Assembly: GCF_026213295.1 (NCBI RefSeq) | Contig: NC_079412.1 | Span: 2,931,813-2,995,812, forward strand | Length of the DNA: 64,000 nt | Source: Gadus chalcogrammus | Taxonomy: Eukaryota; Chordata; Actinopteri; Gadiformes; Gadidae | Reading direction: 5' to 3' | Shown: in pieces, positions 55,344-64,000 of the stretch | Layout: each line of letters starts with the position of its first letter | Numbering within the stretch: position 1 is the stretch's first letter | Position numbers and translations under genes: made by a program | The notes under the pieces: generated by a model | The model's database searches: none | What the model saw: the letters and a program-made list of their open reading frames with translations, nothing else | What the model was told of the DNA's origin: nothing

Positions 55344-56885
55344 CAGTGTTGCCAGTTACCTTGAAAAAGTAATCCGATTACTGATTACTAGTTGCTCCTT
55401 AAAATAGTGACTTAGTTACTTTACTGATTACTTGATTTTAAAAGTAACTAAGTTAGATTACAAGTTACTTTATTAGTTACATTTAGCTGCGACAACACCC
55501 CTGCCGCTTCAAAATAAAAAATGACAACCGGTTTTGCCAATACTAACTTTATTGGAAGTGCAACGTCAACAATCTATCGGCTGAAAACATAAATACATTT
55601 TTTCATAAAAAATTAAATCAAGTATTTTCTGACTTCAGAACATAAATACTTACATAAAAAAAATGGTATTTTCTGAATTCTCAACATAAATACTTGCTTT
55701 TCTACAATACAAAATAAAGACAGTCTTTCTCGACCTGACATATTCTTAACATGTTTTATGAACATTGAACTTTTATGAACATTGAACTTGTTTTATGAAC
55801 ATTGAACAATGATACTTGGTATCATGTCTACTTTTGTTACTTTGGCTTATGAGTGAAACAGTGGATCGGGGCGGGTAAACCAGTGGTTGTACCTCATTAA
55901 CAGAAGCTTCTCAAACCTCTTGTCAGAAAGTCTATTTCTTCTAGGCGTGAGCACCAAACCTCCCAGACTGAAAAGCCGTGTAGTGTGGGTAGTAAAGTCC
56001 CATAAGGACAGTAGCCTTGTAAAATGTCAAGGGCTGCAGTCAGGGGCTTCATGGCGGTGCAGTACTCATGCAGGAACTGGTACTCTTTGTCTTTGAAGCA
56101 CGGAACTCCCAGCTTGGTGCACAGTGTTCAGCTCATTAAAGGGGGTTTCTGCAATTCGCTTTACAGCATCAAAAAAGGAATTCCACCGTGTGGATGCTGG
56201 TACCAAAAGCTTTCTTTTGCTTACTTCCTCCACTGTTTCTGATGCAAGGGCAGATCTACTTGATTTGGTCCAAAGAGCAGTGTATTTTGCTGTGCTGCTC
56301 CTATACACGGCCTTGCTCTCTGCATTGGAAGTTAAATATTTCTCCACATCACTTGTGGAAATTAAATTGATGGTGTGTGAAGCACACCTGTAGTGCGGGG
56401 GAAGAGAGAGCTGGTCATTACTTTCATCCTCAGCCGAGAGGATTTCTGACAGATCTAACCCCCATCTGTGGGGGTGGACACTTCCTCCTCCGTCTCATCA
56501 TCTGAATCTTGACAGGCTGATACACTTTAAATGCCTTAACAAAGTTGGATCCATTATCAGTCACTGTTGCAACTACTTTGTTCAGTAGTCCATTTGAAGA
56601 GTGAATGTTTTCGATTTCTGCACCAATCACATCATACGTGTGTCTACCTCGAATTCTCCGACATGCCAATGCAGCCTTATTGCGCTTTAATGTGGATCTA
56701 TTGATCCAGTGGAGCGTTACTCCCATATAGCTTCTGTTGTTAGCGGTCCAGATGTCCGCGGTAGTTGACACGAAGTCAAACCCATTTAGCGCGGCCTTCA
56801 GATTTTTCTCCATCTCTGCATACTCCTTCTCCAGGTATAATGAAAAATGTGTTCTGTGTGGCAGCCCTGCATTCTGATTTTATCT
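55344..56885 (-). mobile_element. hAT element relic in the MULE-like gene
   Basis: CAGTGTTGCCAGTTACC at 55,344 is a classic hAT terminus, followed by 'gttacttt'/'aaagtaac' repeats to about 55,500. The transposase reads on the minus strand up to about 56,885, where the terminus is missing or badly eroded. No target duplication found. Confidence 0.7.
55880..56885 (-). pseudogene. hAT transposase relic
   Basis: The order on the minus strand is EKEYAEMEKNLKAALNGFDF, STTADIWTANNRSYMGVTLH, VTDNGSNFVKAF (catalytic Asp region), a basic/acidic spacer with a break near 56,460, then PASTRWNSFFDAVKRIAET and a Phe/Leu-rich tail. The TADIWTANN and TRWNS motifs are hAT hallmarks. Stops and frameshifts are present, and the dimerisation region is incomplete. 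55,500-55,880 is its AT-rich 3' end without a gene. Confidence 0.75.
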
Positions 56886-56899
56886 ATTATGCAGGTTAA

Positions 56900-57849
56900 C
56901 TGTTTTGTATTTGTGCAAACACGAAAGTAACAAATTCTCGGAGACCTGGGTCATCGGCTGACAGTGTTGCTCACTGCTTTAATGATATGTGCCGAGCAGA
57001 GGTGGAGTATTGTGGTGGGTTTTATTTCATCCCACCTTTTTTGCCTATTAATTATGGTGAACGTTCTTGCCAGATATGCATCCACACTCTCTCTGTTGAA
57101 CGCCAGTAGTGTGACCTGCATTAGTGCCCAACTAAAGTCTGTTTCAATTTGGTGTGTTGTATATTTGCCCAATGTATGAAGAAACAGAAGTAGCCAATAG
57201 GCCAGAGGTGGAACTGAATGGTTATTGGAAAGGAGCTCACAGACAGGGAGAGGGGGAGCATCTCTGCCCGCTCCAGGTAGGGTAAGTGCATAGTAAAAAA
57301 ACCTTTTGTTGTCACCAGCATCTTTCTGACAACACCTCCTGTAGCATCGAGGTACAAGGCTACCTTTCCTCCTTAAGTGGTTGACCAAAATGCTAACACC
57401 AACCTCCGTGGACAAGGGTGCAGCAAATGGGTTTATCTGCAGGACTTGAATGTAGCCTGGCATGTTGACATGACTGTCATCACATTCTCTGATGATATAA
57501 TGTGTGAGTGTAAGTTCAAGAACAACATTGTCGTGAAGCTTTTTTTCAGTTCTGTTGCAATTTCCTTCAGAATGTTCTTGCTTAAGCTGCGGGATAAATT
57601 GCCAGCCAGTAGTTCATGCATAGGAGTGGAACGCAGCCGACTATAATACACCCTGCTAATGCCTTTTCTCACAGCTTTCGCTATGTGGCCTTGTTTTACA
57701 TTGCTTGCTGCTCTACACCTGGTTTCAGTTTTAAGGTGACGGACAAGTCCAGAGCGATGTACAGACATTTTAATGTTATTCTGGTTTGTTGATGGTCTTT
57801 CTGCCATTTGTATCAAAAAAGGCCTTGCGCATACTGCACGGACAGACAA
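56900..57849 (-). pseudogene. MULE-like transposase core of the Ulp1 gene
   Basis: The minus strand encodes an N-terminal region (KNILKEIATELKKSFTT), PGYIQVLQINPFAAPLSTEV, then in a shifted frame LYLDATGGVV (first catalytic Asp), LTLPGAGRDAPPLPVCELLS, IETDFSWALMQVTLLAFN (second Asp) and LHLCSAHIIKAVSNTVSR with the C-x2-H motif typical of Mutator-like DDE enzymes. A frameshift near 57,350 and stops near 57,470 and 56,951 disrupt it. With the middle exons at 54,477-55,343 and the protease exons at 40,976-42,878 it forms one gene, now spread over 17 kb by insertions. The MULE assignment is by motif only. Confidence 0.6.
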
Positions 57850-58138
57850 GTATGGGGCCCTTCGTTTTCTGCTACCTGGTACACACGTATGTGGTGTTCT
57901 ATGTCGTATAGGCTTCGCCTTTTAAGGCTATCGCTATTGGGTTATCCCTAGGCGTGAGCCGTAGCACTGAAAAATGTGTAATCCCCGCCCACCAATAGCG
58001 TGGGCCTCAATTACGTCCGCGTGCGGCGTGCCTCAATGACGTCCGTATTTCGCAGATGTAGTCGGGCGCCAGCGGACGTTCTGCTCCCATTTTCTTCAGG
58101 AAGATCCTGTAGCATACTGAAGTAAATAAATAGATATT

Positions 58139-58830
58139 ATGGACTCAACGGCGAACGGCATCTGCAAGACATGTAACGCGGGTTACATCTTGCCGTATGG
58201 CGGCCATGAGGTGTGCGAGGGCTGCCTTGGGCATGAACATGCCGTCTTGACGCTCTCGCCGCCCTGCCCAGACAGCGCAGAGCCGTCACTGCCGCCGCCA
58301 TTGCTGAACAGGCCGACGACTTTACTGTCCCGCTCGACTATGCCCTCTCTCTCCTTGTGAGCTCGGAGTCAGACGACTCCGACCGCGACGAGGGGGGGGG
58401 GCGTCTCCCCTGGCTTCCCCTCTCCGAACGGAGAGGCCCGGGGCAGCAGCATTGCCCGTCTCTGCCGCCACCTCACTTCCAGTGGTTGGAGCTTTGGTGG
58501 CAGAGCTACCGGGCATTATCGCCAGGGCAGCGGCAAACCTTGGCCTTGCGGTGCCCATGCCTCAGGGCCCCCAACGCCCGGACCAGCTCCGTGGCATCTG
58601 GGGGCTCAAGGCTGCGACACGCCCTGCCCGTCTCGACCCGATCTGGCCGATGTTTCCCGCAATCAGCCCGTTCTTCAGTGGGGCTGCGGCGGAGCCCGGG
58701 AGGCTCGGTGCCCCGGTGAAAACATTTATCCAGGTTATGAATAACATCGCCCTGCTGGCGCATAACACAGTTAACGCCGGAGCCTACCGGCTCGCCCATA
58801 ACTGTTTCGCACACATCTTCTGCTACATAT
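58139..58830 (+). pseudogene. DIRS gag-like frame
   Basis: It starts MDSTANGICKTCNAGYILPY with a Cys-rich cluster (CKTCNAGY, CEGCLGHEH), the usual DIRS N terminus. After a frame change near 58,355-58,450 it continues with LPVVGALVAELPGIIARAAA and MPQGPQRPDQLRGIW to about 58,830. Presumed RNA-binding/structural protein. Confidence 0.7.
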
Positions 58831-59185
58831 AGGCAGGTCGTCAATAAACCTTGTATTATTGATTGAGCCAGACCTTCATTACCTTTACAAAAGCAGCCTC
58901 GCCCGGCTTACCAGCCCCGCCCGCCTCCATCGCAGGCTGCGGCGAGTGGCCGGCAAAGGCCTCGGGCAGCGGGCTCATGGAGCGATGTCCCGCCCCATGA
59001 GCGCCGGCTATTACGGGGCGAGCGAGAAACACCTCTTTACTAAAGACGGCTGTTTTCTCCCAACACAGTTAACGCCGGAGCCTACCGGCCTGGCCATAAC
59101 TGTTTCACACGCATCCCCCCCCACACATAGGCAGGCCGTCAATAAATTTCGTAGTATTGATCGAGCCAGCCCTACATTACTTTCC
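58766..59185 (+). repeat. ~300-bp-spaced direct duplication in the DIRS element
   Basis: 'ttaacgccggagcctaccgg' through 'tattgat(t/c)gagccag' occurs at 58,768-58,880 and again at 59,067-59,180 with about 85-90% identity. Confidence 0.75.
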
Positions 59186-59224
59186 CCTCACCACGTCATG
59201 CCTGGCATGACGTGGTGAGGGGAA
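59182..59224. repeat. 21-bp perfect palindrome with 1-nt spacer
   Basis: Arms 59,182-59,202 and 59,204-59,224, centred on 'catgcctggcatg', just before the RT frame. Confidence 0.95.
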
Positions 59225-59243
59225 TTGAGCTCTCTGTCTACGA

Positions 59244-60784
59244 ATGACTCGCAGCTCGTGCGCAGTGTCAGCAGTCTGCTGCCCAGTCACAGTGTTATTC
59301 CTCCTCGCGTCCCAACGCTCTGGAGAGAGGAAGCTACACTCTTGTCACAAGCTGAGCAGGCAGGGCATTCCTCTGCTAATGACACACACACCCAGCCCTT
59401 TCGGGCAGAGCCCCCCATGGGCTGCGGGGAGGACTCCTCCCCTTGCAGCGGCGGCAGGGGCTCAAGCGTGGCTCGTTTCCATGACAGCCGCATCAAAACA
59501 AGAGGCTGCACAGCCGCTTTCAGAGCATTACTCAGAATGGCTGAACGCATGCACCCTGGCCAAATGGATGGACAGGCTGATCAGCAAGGGTCACACCCTG
59601 CAGTTCACCTCCGTTCCGCCGCGATTCAACGGGATTGTGGAAACAACGCTGTCATCCAAGGATCAACAGCTGTCACTTTTGGCGGAGCTCCAGCTGCTTC
59701 TAGCGAAAAAAGTGATTTCCACGGTCCCGAAGGGAGAGGAAATGCAGGGATTCTATTCCCGTTATTTCCTGGTACCCAAGAAAACAGGAGGGCTGAAACC
59801 GATTCTCGATCTAGCCCTATTCAACAAATGCATCGCGGAGAGGCCGTTTCACATGTTAACAATCAGACGAGTGTTACAGTGTGTAAAGCCGGGCGACTGG
59901 TTCACCTCCATAGATTTGAAGGACGCCTACTTCCACGTCACAGTGATCCCCAAACACAGGAAATTCCTGCGTTTCTCGTTCCACGGGTCACACTACCAGT
60001 TCAACCGTCTCCCGTTCGGCTATTCTCTAGCCCCAGGAACGTTTTCCAAATGCGTGGAGACGGCTCTCCGGCCGCTTCACGCAACAGGAATGAGAGTACT
60101 GTTCTACTTGGACGATCTGCTTTTGATGGCTCGCTCCAAGGAGGAAGCAGCTATTCAACAGTGTTGTTTTCGTCAGGCAAGACGAAAACGAAAATGACGT
60201 TGTCAGACCCCTTTTTTCCATGACGAAAATGAGACTAAGACGAACGTCACCAAAGCCATATAAAGACTAAAATGTGACGAAAAATTTAGACATTTTCGTC
60301 AGACGAGAATTAGACGAGACTAAATTGTTAGTGAGTGGACGAACAAAGTTTCAAAACATGCTTTTTTCCCGCCAACTATAATATGCGGAAAAGAAATGGA
60401 GAAATGGAGCCAGCTGCTTGTCCTAACAGTCACGCCCCCATCACACACTAAAAGCCTCGCTCGCGCGCAGCTGCGCCTGCACGCACACGGCACACACGAG
60501 TGTGCCGTGTGCGACAGTCCGACGAGTTTTCGTCGGACTAAAACTAGACTAAAACCTTTTGAGTTTTCGTCAGACTAAAACTAGACTAAAACTTTCAAAG
60601 ATAGAAATGACTAAAATGGGACTAAAACTAAGAAGCATTTCGTCAAAAAGACTAAGACTAAAACTAAATCTAAAATGCCTGCCAAAAACAACACTGCTAT
60701 TCAAACAAAAAAGCTGGTGATTCACCTGTTGAATTTAGGCTTCGCCATAAATTGGAAGAAGAGCTCCCCCTCCCCTAACAGAGT
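59244..60784 (+). pseudogene. DIRS reverse transcriptase
   Basis: The frame open to 60,158 shows HYSEWLNACTLAKWMDRLIS, KKVISTVPKGEEMQGFYSRY, FLVPKKTGGLKPILDL, SIDLKDAYFHVTVIPKHRKF, PFGYSLAPGTFSKCVE and the catalytic FYLDDLLLMARS (YLDD). A 538-bp hAT MITE interrupts it at 60,159, and it resumes at 60,705 with KKLVIHLLNLGFAINWKKS, then a 2-nt shift near 60,784. A longer overlapping frame (59,225-60,223) is a shadow. Confidence 0.88.
60159..60696. mobile_element. 538-bp hAT MITE inside the DIRS RT
   Basis: The duplication CTATTCAA flanks it (60,151-60,158, 60,697-60,704). The termini CAGTGTTGTTTT are perfect inverted repeats. The interior is rich in 'gactaaaac' and 'tttcgtc(a)gac' motifs. Confidence 0.93.
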
Positions 60785-61337
60785 GTGATGTATTTGGGGG
60801 TAGAGCTGGATTCAGCTGTAATGAGAGCACGGCTCTCACAGCAGAGGATGGAGACGCTGTGGTCTCTCCTCCGCTGCTGTTCCCCGGGCAGCGTTGTGAC
60901 AGACCTCTCTGTCATGAGGCTGCTGGGCATGATGTCAGCCCCTCACACGCTGGTGCCGCTGGGGCTGCTTCACATGAGGCGGCTGCAGAGATGGTTTTCT
61001 CGCCTGCGCATCGACGGCGCAAAGTGACAATCCCCCACTCGGGGTGGATGCGTTCGCTCACAGACCGTGGCCGAACACACTCCTGTACGCTTTCCCGCCC
61101 GTCCCCCTGATTCCCCAAGTCTTGGACGGAGTCAAAGAGGAGCGGCTGTGTATGATTCTCATAGCACCGCAACGCACGAGTGCACTGTGGTTTCCCTGCC
61201 TCCAGCGTCTGCTCTCGGGGCCGCCGAAGGAACTCCCTTGGCGGGGAGACGCTCTCTCACAGGCAGGGGGAGCAATCATAGATTACCCAGAGATCGGCCA
61301 GCGCTTGTGGGCCTGGCCGCTGAACGCGAGCGCCTAG
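60785..61337 (+). pseudogene. DIRS RNase H region
   Basis: MMYLGVELDSAVMRARLSQ continues from RT into the RNase H part (RLLGMMSAPHTLVPLGLLHM). A stop is at 61,025. From 61,044 another frame reads DAFAHRPWPNTLLYAFPPV and GGAIIDYPEIGQRLWAWPL, conserved in DIRS between RNase H and the recombinase. Confidence 0.75.
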
Positions 61338-61379
61338 AGGGTCTCGGCCTCTCCCAGGAGGTCATACGGACCGTCCAGG

Positions 61380-61979
61380 GTGCCAGAGCTGACTCTGGCA
61401 CCCTGTCAGAGTTACTTGGCTAAATGGGCGGCTTTCCAGAAATGGTGCACGGAGAGGGGTTGTGCTACCATCTCCTGCCCTTTGCCGCGTGTGCTCTCTT
61501 TCCTCCAGACGCTGATGGAAAGAGGGCTGGCCTTTAGCACGGTTAAGACGTACGCGGCTGCTGTTTCATCATGCCACGAAGGCTTCGGGGATAAAACTGT
61601 TTTTAGTCACCCCTTAATGAAGGGAGAGAGACCCGCTCTCTCACTGGGATTTAACACTGGGATTTAAGCCCCATTTGAGCCACTTAGCCGGGTGCCCCTC
61701 AAGTTTGTGTCAGCCAAGACAGCTTTGCTGCTGGCCCTGACGTCAGCTAAGAGAGTGAGCGACCTGTCTGCACTCTCTGTAGCCCCTTCTTGTCTTAGAC
61801 TACAAGGGGACGGCAGTTCGGCCATATTACGCCCAAACCCGGCTTTTACACCTAAAAGTATTACTAGCTTGTTCAGATCGAGAGCAATAACGCTCAATGG
61901 TTTCTCTCTCCCTCCTCATCAATCTGAGGAGGAGGCAACAGCTGTTGGGAAAAACGGTCTGTCTAGTTACTGGACCAGA
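61380..61979 (+). pseudogene. DIRS tyrosine recombinase (truncated)
   Basis: The SAM-like N-terminal part (KWAAFQKWCTERGCATI, FSTVKTYAAAVSSCHEGFG) is followed, after a break near 61,665, by PLKFVSAKTALLLALTSAKR. The Arg of TSAKRVSDLSAL is the first catalytic residue. The HxxR and Tyr parts are missing because the retroviral LTR starts at 61,980. The enzyme would have integrated circular DNA. Confidence 0.8.
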
Positions 61980-62599
61980 TGAAATGAGACGGAGAGGTAA
62001 TAAAGTCTGTCGGCACGAGGACCTTGGATTTATTAAGTAAAGTGGCAACGGTTATACAGAGTCATAAAGCGTGAGAAATCGAATATGTCTAAGTCCCTAA
62101 TCAGCGCTGATGGTTCGTCCGGAGCTTCGCCTCCGTGGAAGGTCTGCTTCAGAAGAAGGAGGGTCATGAGTCCCTGTGTGATACAGTTTTATACTGTATC
62201 CTCCTCTCGATGAGGTGTGTGTGGTTCTGTGTGTTTTTGCTTGACCTTGGCTCCTAGGCCCTGGTGTATGCAAGTGTATCTTCTTGTGTTCCTACTAACG
62301 GGGAAGAGCTCCTCAGTGTCTCCTTTGTTCTCGAAGTATCTCTTGTGTGATGAATTAATGTGGCTCTCCCGTTCTTGAGGATGACTGTTGCATTGTCTGA
62401 GTGTTTACCATTTGCCTGCTTGGGAAATGGGGCCTTGGCTCTGGCCTTGACCTGACTATATTATCATGTTTGTGTTATGTGTTAAAAGTTGACTATATTG
62501 TAATGTGACTGCCATGTGATGTGCTCATCAGGCTGGGGTAGGAGTTAGCTATATTTATAATGTACATGTGATGTGCTCAGCAGGTTATTTTGCCCAACA
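61980..62599 (-). mobile_element. Endogenous retrovirus 3' LTR (620 bp)
   Basis: On the minus strand it begins TGTTGGGC and ends CATTTCA. It contains a TATA-like 'cagtataaaactg' near 62,190 and the signal AATAAA near 62,035, correctly ordered. A purine-rich tract just upstream (62,600-62,612) fits the polypurine tract. The 5' LTR and target duplication lie outside the window. Confidence 0.8.
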
Positions 62600-62615
62600 T
62601 ATCCCCCTCAAGTCG
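62600..62615 (-). promoter_or_regulatory. Polypurine tract of the endogenous retrovirus
   Basis: The minus strand reads GACTTGAGGGGGATA directly before the LTR start, the expected primer site for plus-strand synthesis. Confidence 0.6.
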
Positions 62616-63470
62616 TCGCAAGACGACTTTTACTCATTAGGGGTACGAGGGATAGGACTCCAGCGCGGGACTATCATCATAACATTTTTAGAAATAACAG
62701 AAAGAAGGCAAAATGATCATAAAAACAAACAACCATGAGCATGGGACTCAAACAACTCGCTGGACCGGGTGTATGGGGAACCACGTGGGAGAAACGCCAC
62801 CCATGCTTCAGACATGGGTATGCCATACACACCCCACCTAGGGGGTGGCATCCACCCCGGCCTTACATCGCGAGCAGACAATACCAACAATACTGGCAGC
62901 AGATGATACACAACAAAACCAACACCAAACCATAACAACAACAACAAAATGCAACAACAAAACTAACAGTAAACAATAACGATATAAACAAAATGCAACA
63001 ACCACACAAACACTACACAATAACAATCACAGGAAAGAAATGTAACCATGAAACGTGTCCCTAAATAATAATAATAATAATATCAGAAAGATATGAGGTA
63101 CACAACGAATGGCAATCCCCCTCAACCCATCCCTAGATGACCACACCCTAAGGATGTGAGGAGGAGTTAACTGGTCGTGTAACAATAAGCAAGCACACGC
63201 ATGGGGTATCCAGGGTAGGCCCGGGGCACGGGAACAACTGAAACCACGGAATAGCCCTGAACGTCATCATGGGCAGGTGGTCGCAAGGCGCCACCTGAGC
63301 ATTAGACCCTTTTATTCAACTGCGCTCAGGACCTCATCTGATAAACGGGCAATCAAGGCCCCTGGAATCTCGCCCGTGTGTATCCCCGAGCTCCATCTAG
63401 TGGGACAGCGATATAAACAACAACATTTGCGTTCCCGGCGGCGGTTGCGTAGACGCGGGCATAGATATGG
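62616..63470 (-). other. ERV region between env and 3' LTR
   Basis: Two minus-strand frames (62,717-62,947, 62,838-63,026) start with long hydrophobic stretches that could be a decayed membrane anchor. Otherwise CA/AAC-rich. 63,100-63,470 shows no clear gene. Confidence 0.4.
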
Positions 63471-64000
63471 GAGCGGCTAAAAACAGTGGAGCGTACAGAA
63501 GCGAATACAGCCAGGGGCGCCCTCAAGCTTTAAGGGAACGGGCCGCAGCCCCTGGTACCGGAACGCAGATCCCTGGTCCGGGCGACGTGGGTGCATCAAG
63601 TGGGAGGGGGGTGGTGCCGTTGGCGGGGACGGGAATGGGGCAGCCCACCATGTTCTCCAGCCGGATCAGGTCGGGCCCCTCTGGTGGTCCCTCGTCCAAA
63701 CTCTCCGGTGTATACTCGATCCCCAGGTAAGCTTGGATGGCACCTGCTGCACCTGTAGCGCCCATCGCTCATTGGGCTCTCCATCCATCCTGTGAAGGGG
63801 TCATTAATGCCGGAATTCTCTCTGCCAAATCTAATCTGAGGGACTGTAACCCTGCCAGCACCCTGGCCACCGACCCATCCGGTGCTGTGTTATTGGGGAT
63901 AAAAGTACAACATGTCGTCTTTATCATCCCACACACCCCTCCTTGCTCTGCCAATAGCATATCTATATAGTCCCTTGACCTTAGCCGTGGAAAAATTGAC
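63471..64000 (-). pseudogene. ERV envelope transmembrane-subunit fragment
   Basis: The minus strand contains the C-x6-CC motif CGMIKTTCC, preceded by an immunosuppressive-domain-like segment at the window edge and followed by a heptad-type Leu pattern, the layout of gamma-type retroviral TM subunits. The frame is broken near 63,815 and again downstream, where only shifted frames continue (Gly/Ala/Pro-rich, 63,523-63,765). The surface subunit and all upstream genes lie beyond the right edge. An old, non-functional copy. Confidence 0.65.

Larger units (their letters stand above)
57890..61979 (+). mobile_element. DIRS-type tyrosine-recombinase retrotransposon
   Basis: The order is 5' terminal region ('ctatgtcgtataggcttcg', about 57,900), gag-like frame, RT, RNase H and tyrosine recombinase, as in DIRS1 elements of fish. 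The 3' terminal repeats are absent because an endogenous retrovirus cuts the recombinase at 61,980. A hAT MITE splits RT from RNase H. Several frameshifts indicate it is inactive. Confidence 0.88.

Noticed and set aside
56870..56895. Right terminus of the hAT at 55,344
   Set aside because: 'ggcagccctg' resembles the reversed terminus only with mismatches, and the flanks do not form a duplication.
59225..60223. 332-codon frame overlapping the DIRS RT
   Set aside because: No domain. The RT motifs including YLDD are all in the other frame (59,244 onward).

Overview
The window reads as teleost-fish genomic DNA, most likely from a repeat-rich lineage. I recognise no host protein-coding gene, rRNA, CRISPR array or bacterial-type operon. 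Nearly all of it is transposable elements, mostly cut-and-paste DNA transposons (hAT, PIF/Harbinger, EnSpm/CACTA-like, ISL2EU-like, Academ-like, a MULE-like Ulp1 gene), plus LINEs, solo LTRs, a DIRS element and part of an endogenous retrovirus. This family mix and the spliceosomal introns inside the transposase genes support the teleost assignment. Species cannot be decided from sequence alone.

Layout. 1-6,207: tandem array of 0.8-1.4 kb units with AGGGGTCCAAG-type inverted ends. 6,208-7,580: TIR element carrying two tRNA-like Pol III boxes. 7,632-11,267: 3.6 kb element with inverted minisatellite ends. 11,690-21,292: decayed EnSpm/CACTA-like element with a transposase and a SAMD3-like companion gene, cut up by a hAT relic, a solo LTR and a LINE. 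21,877-28,398: PIF/Harbinger element with a Myb-like gene and a 3-exon DDE nuclease gene, itself hosting three hAT insertions with 8-bp target duplications. 28,597-31,702: deleted hAT with an orphan BED finger, then an L2 LINE. 31,845-39,815: AT-rich satellite split by a 5.8 kb ISL2EU-like element (YqaJ gene, hAT relic, solo LTR inside), a LINE tail and a 1 kb TIR element. 39,888-40,666: LTR fragments.

40,976-57,849 holds a decayed minus-strand MULE-like transposase/Ulp1-protease gene that works as a container. A hAT element (42,886-53,797, 8-bp duplication CCTGTAAG) sits at one of its splice acceptors. Inside that hAT is an L2 LINE. Inside the L2 is a 7.8 kb element (44,999-52,808, duplication AGG) with long inverted termini and a nearly intact gene of about 1,570 codons. 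That gene combines Cys/His clusters, an XPG/FEN1-like nuclease domain and a Tesmin/CXC domain. It best fits the Academ superfamily and is the most interesting object here. Excising it in silico restores the L2 reading frame.

57,890-61,979 is a DIRS-type tyrosine-recombinase retrotransposon with a hAT MITE in it. It is cut by an endogenous retrovirus on the minus strand (3' LTR 61,980-62,599, then env-like sequence running off the right edge).
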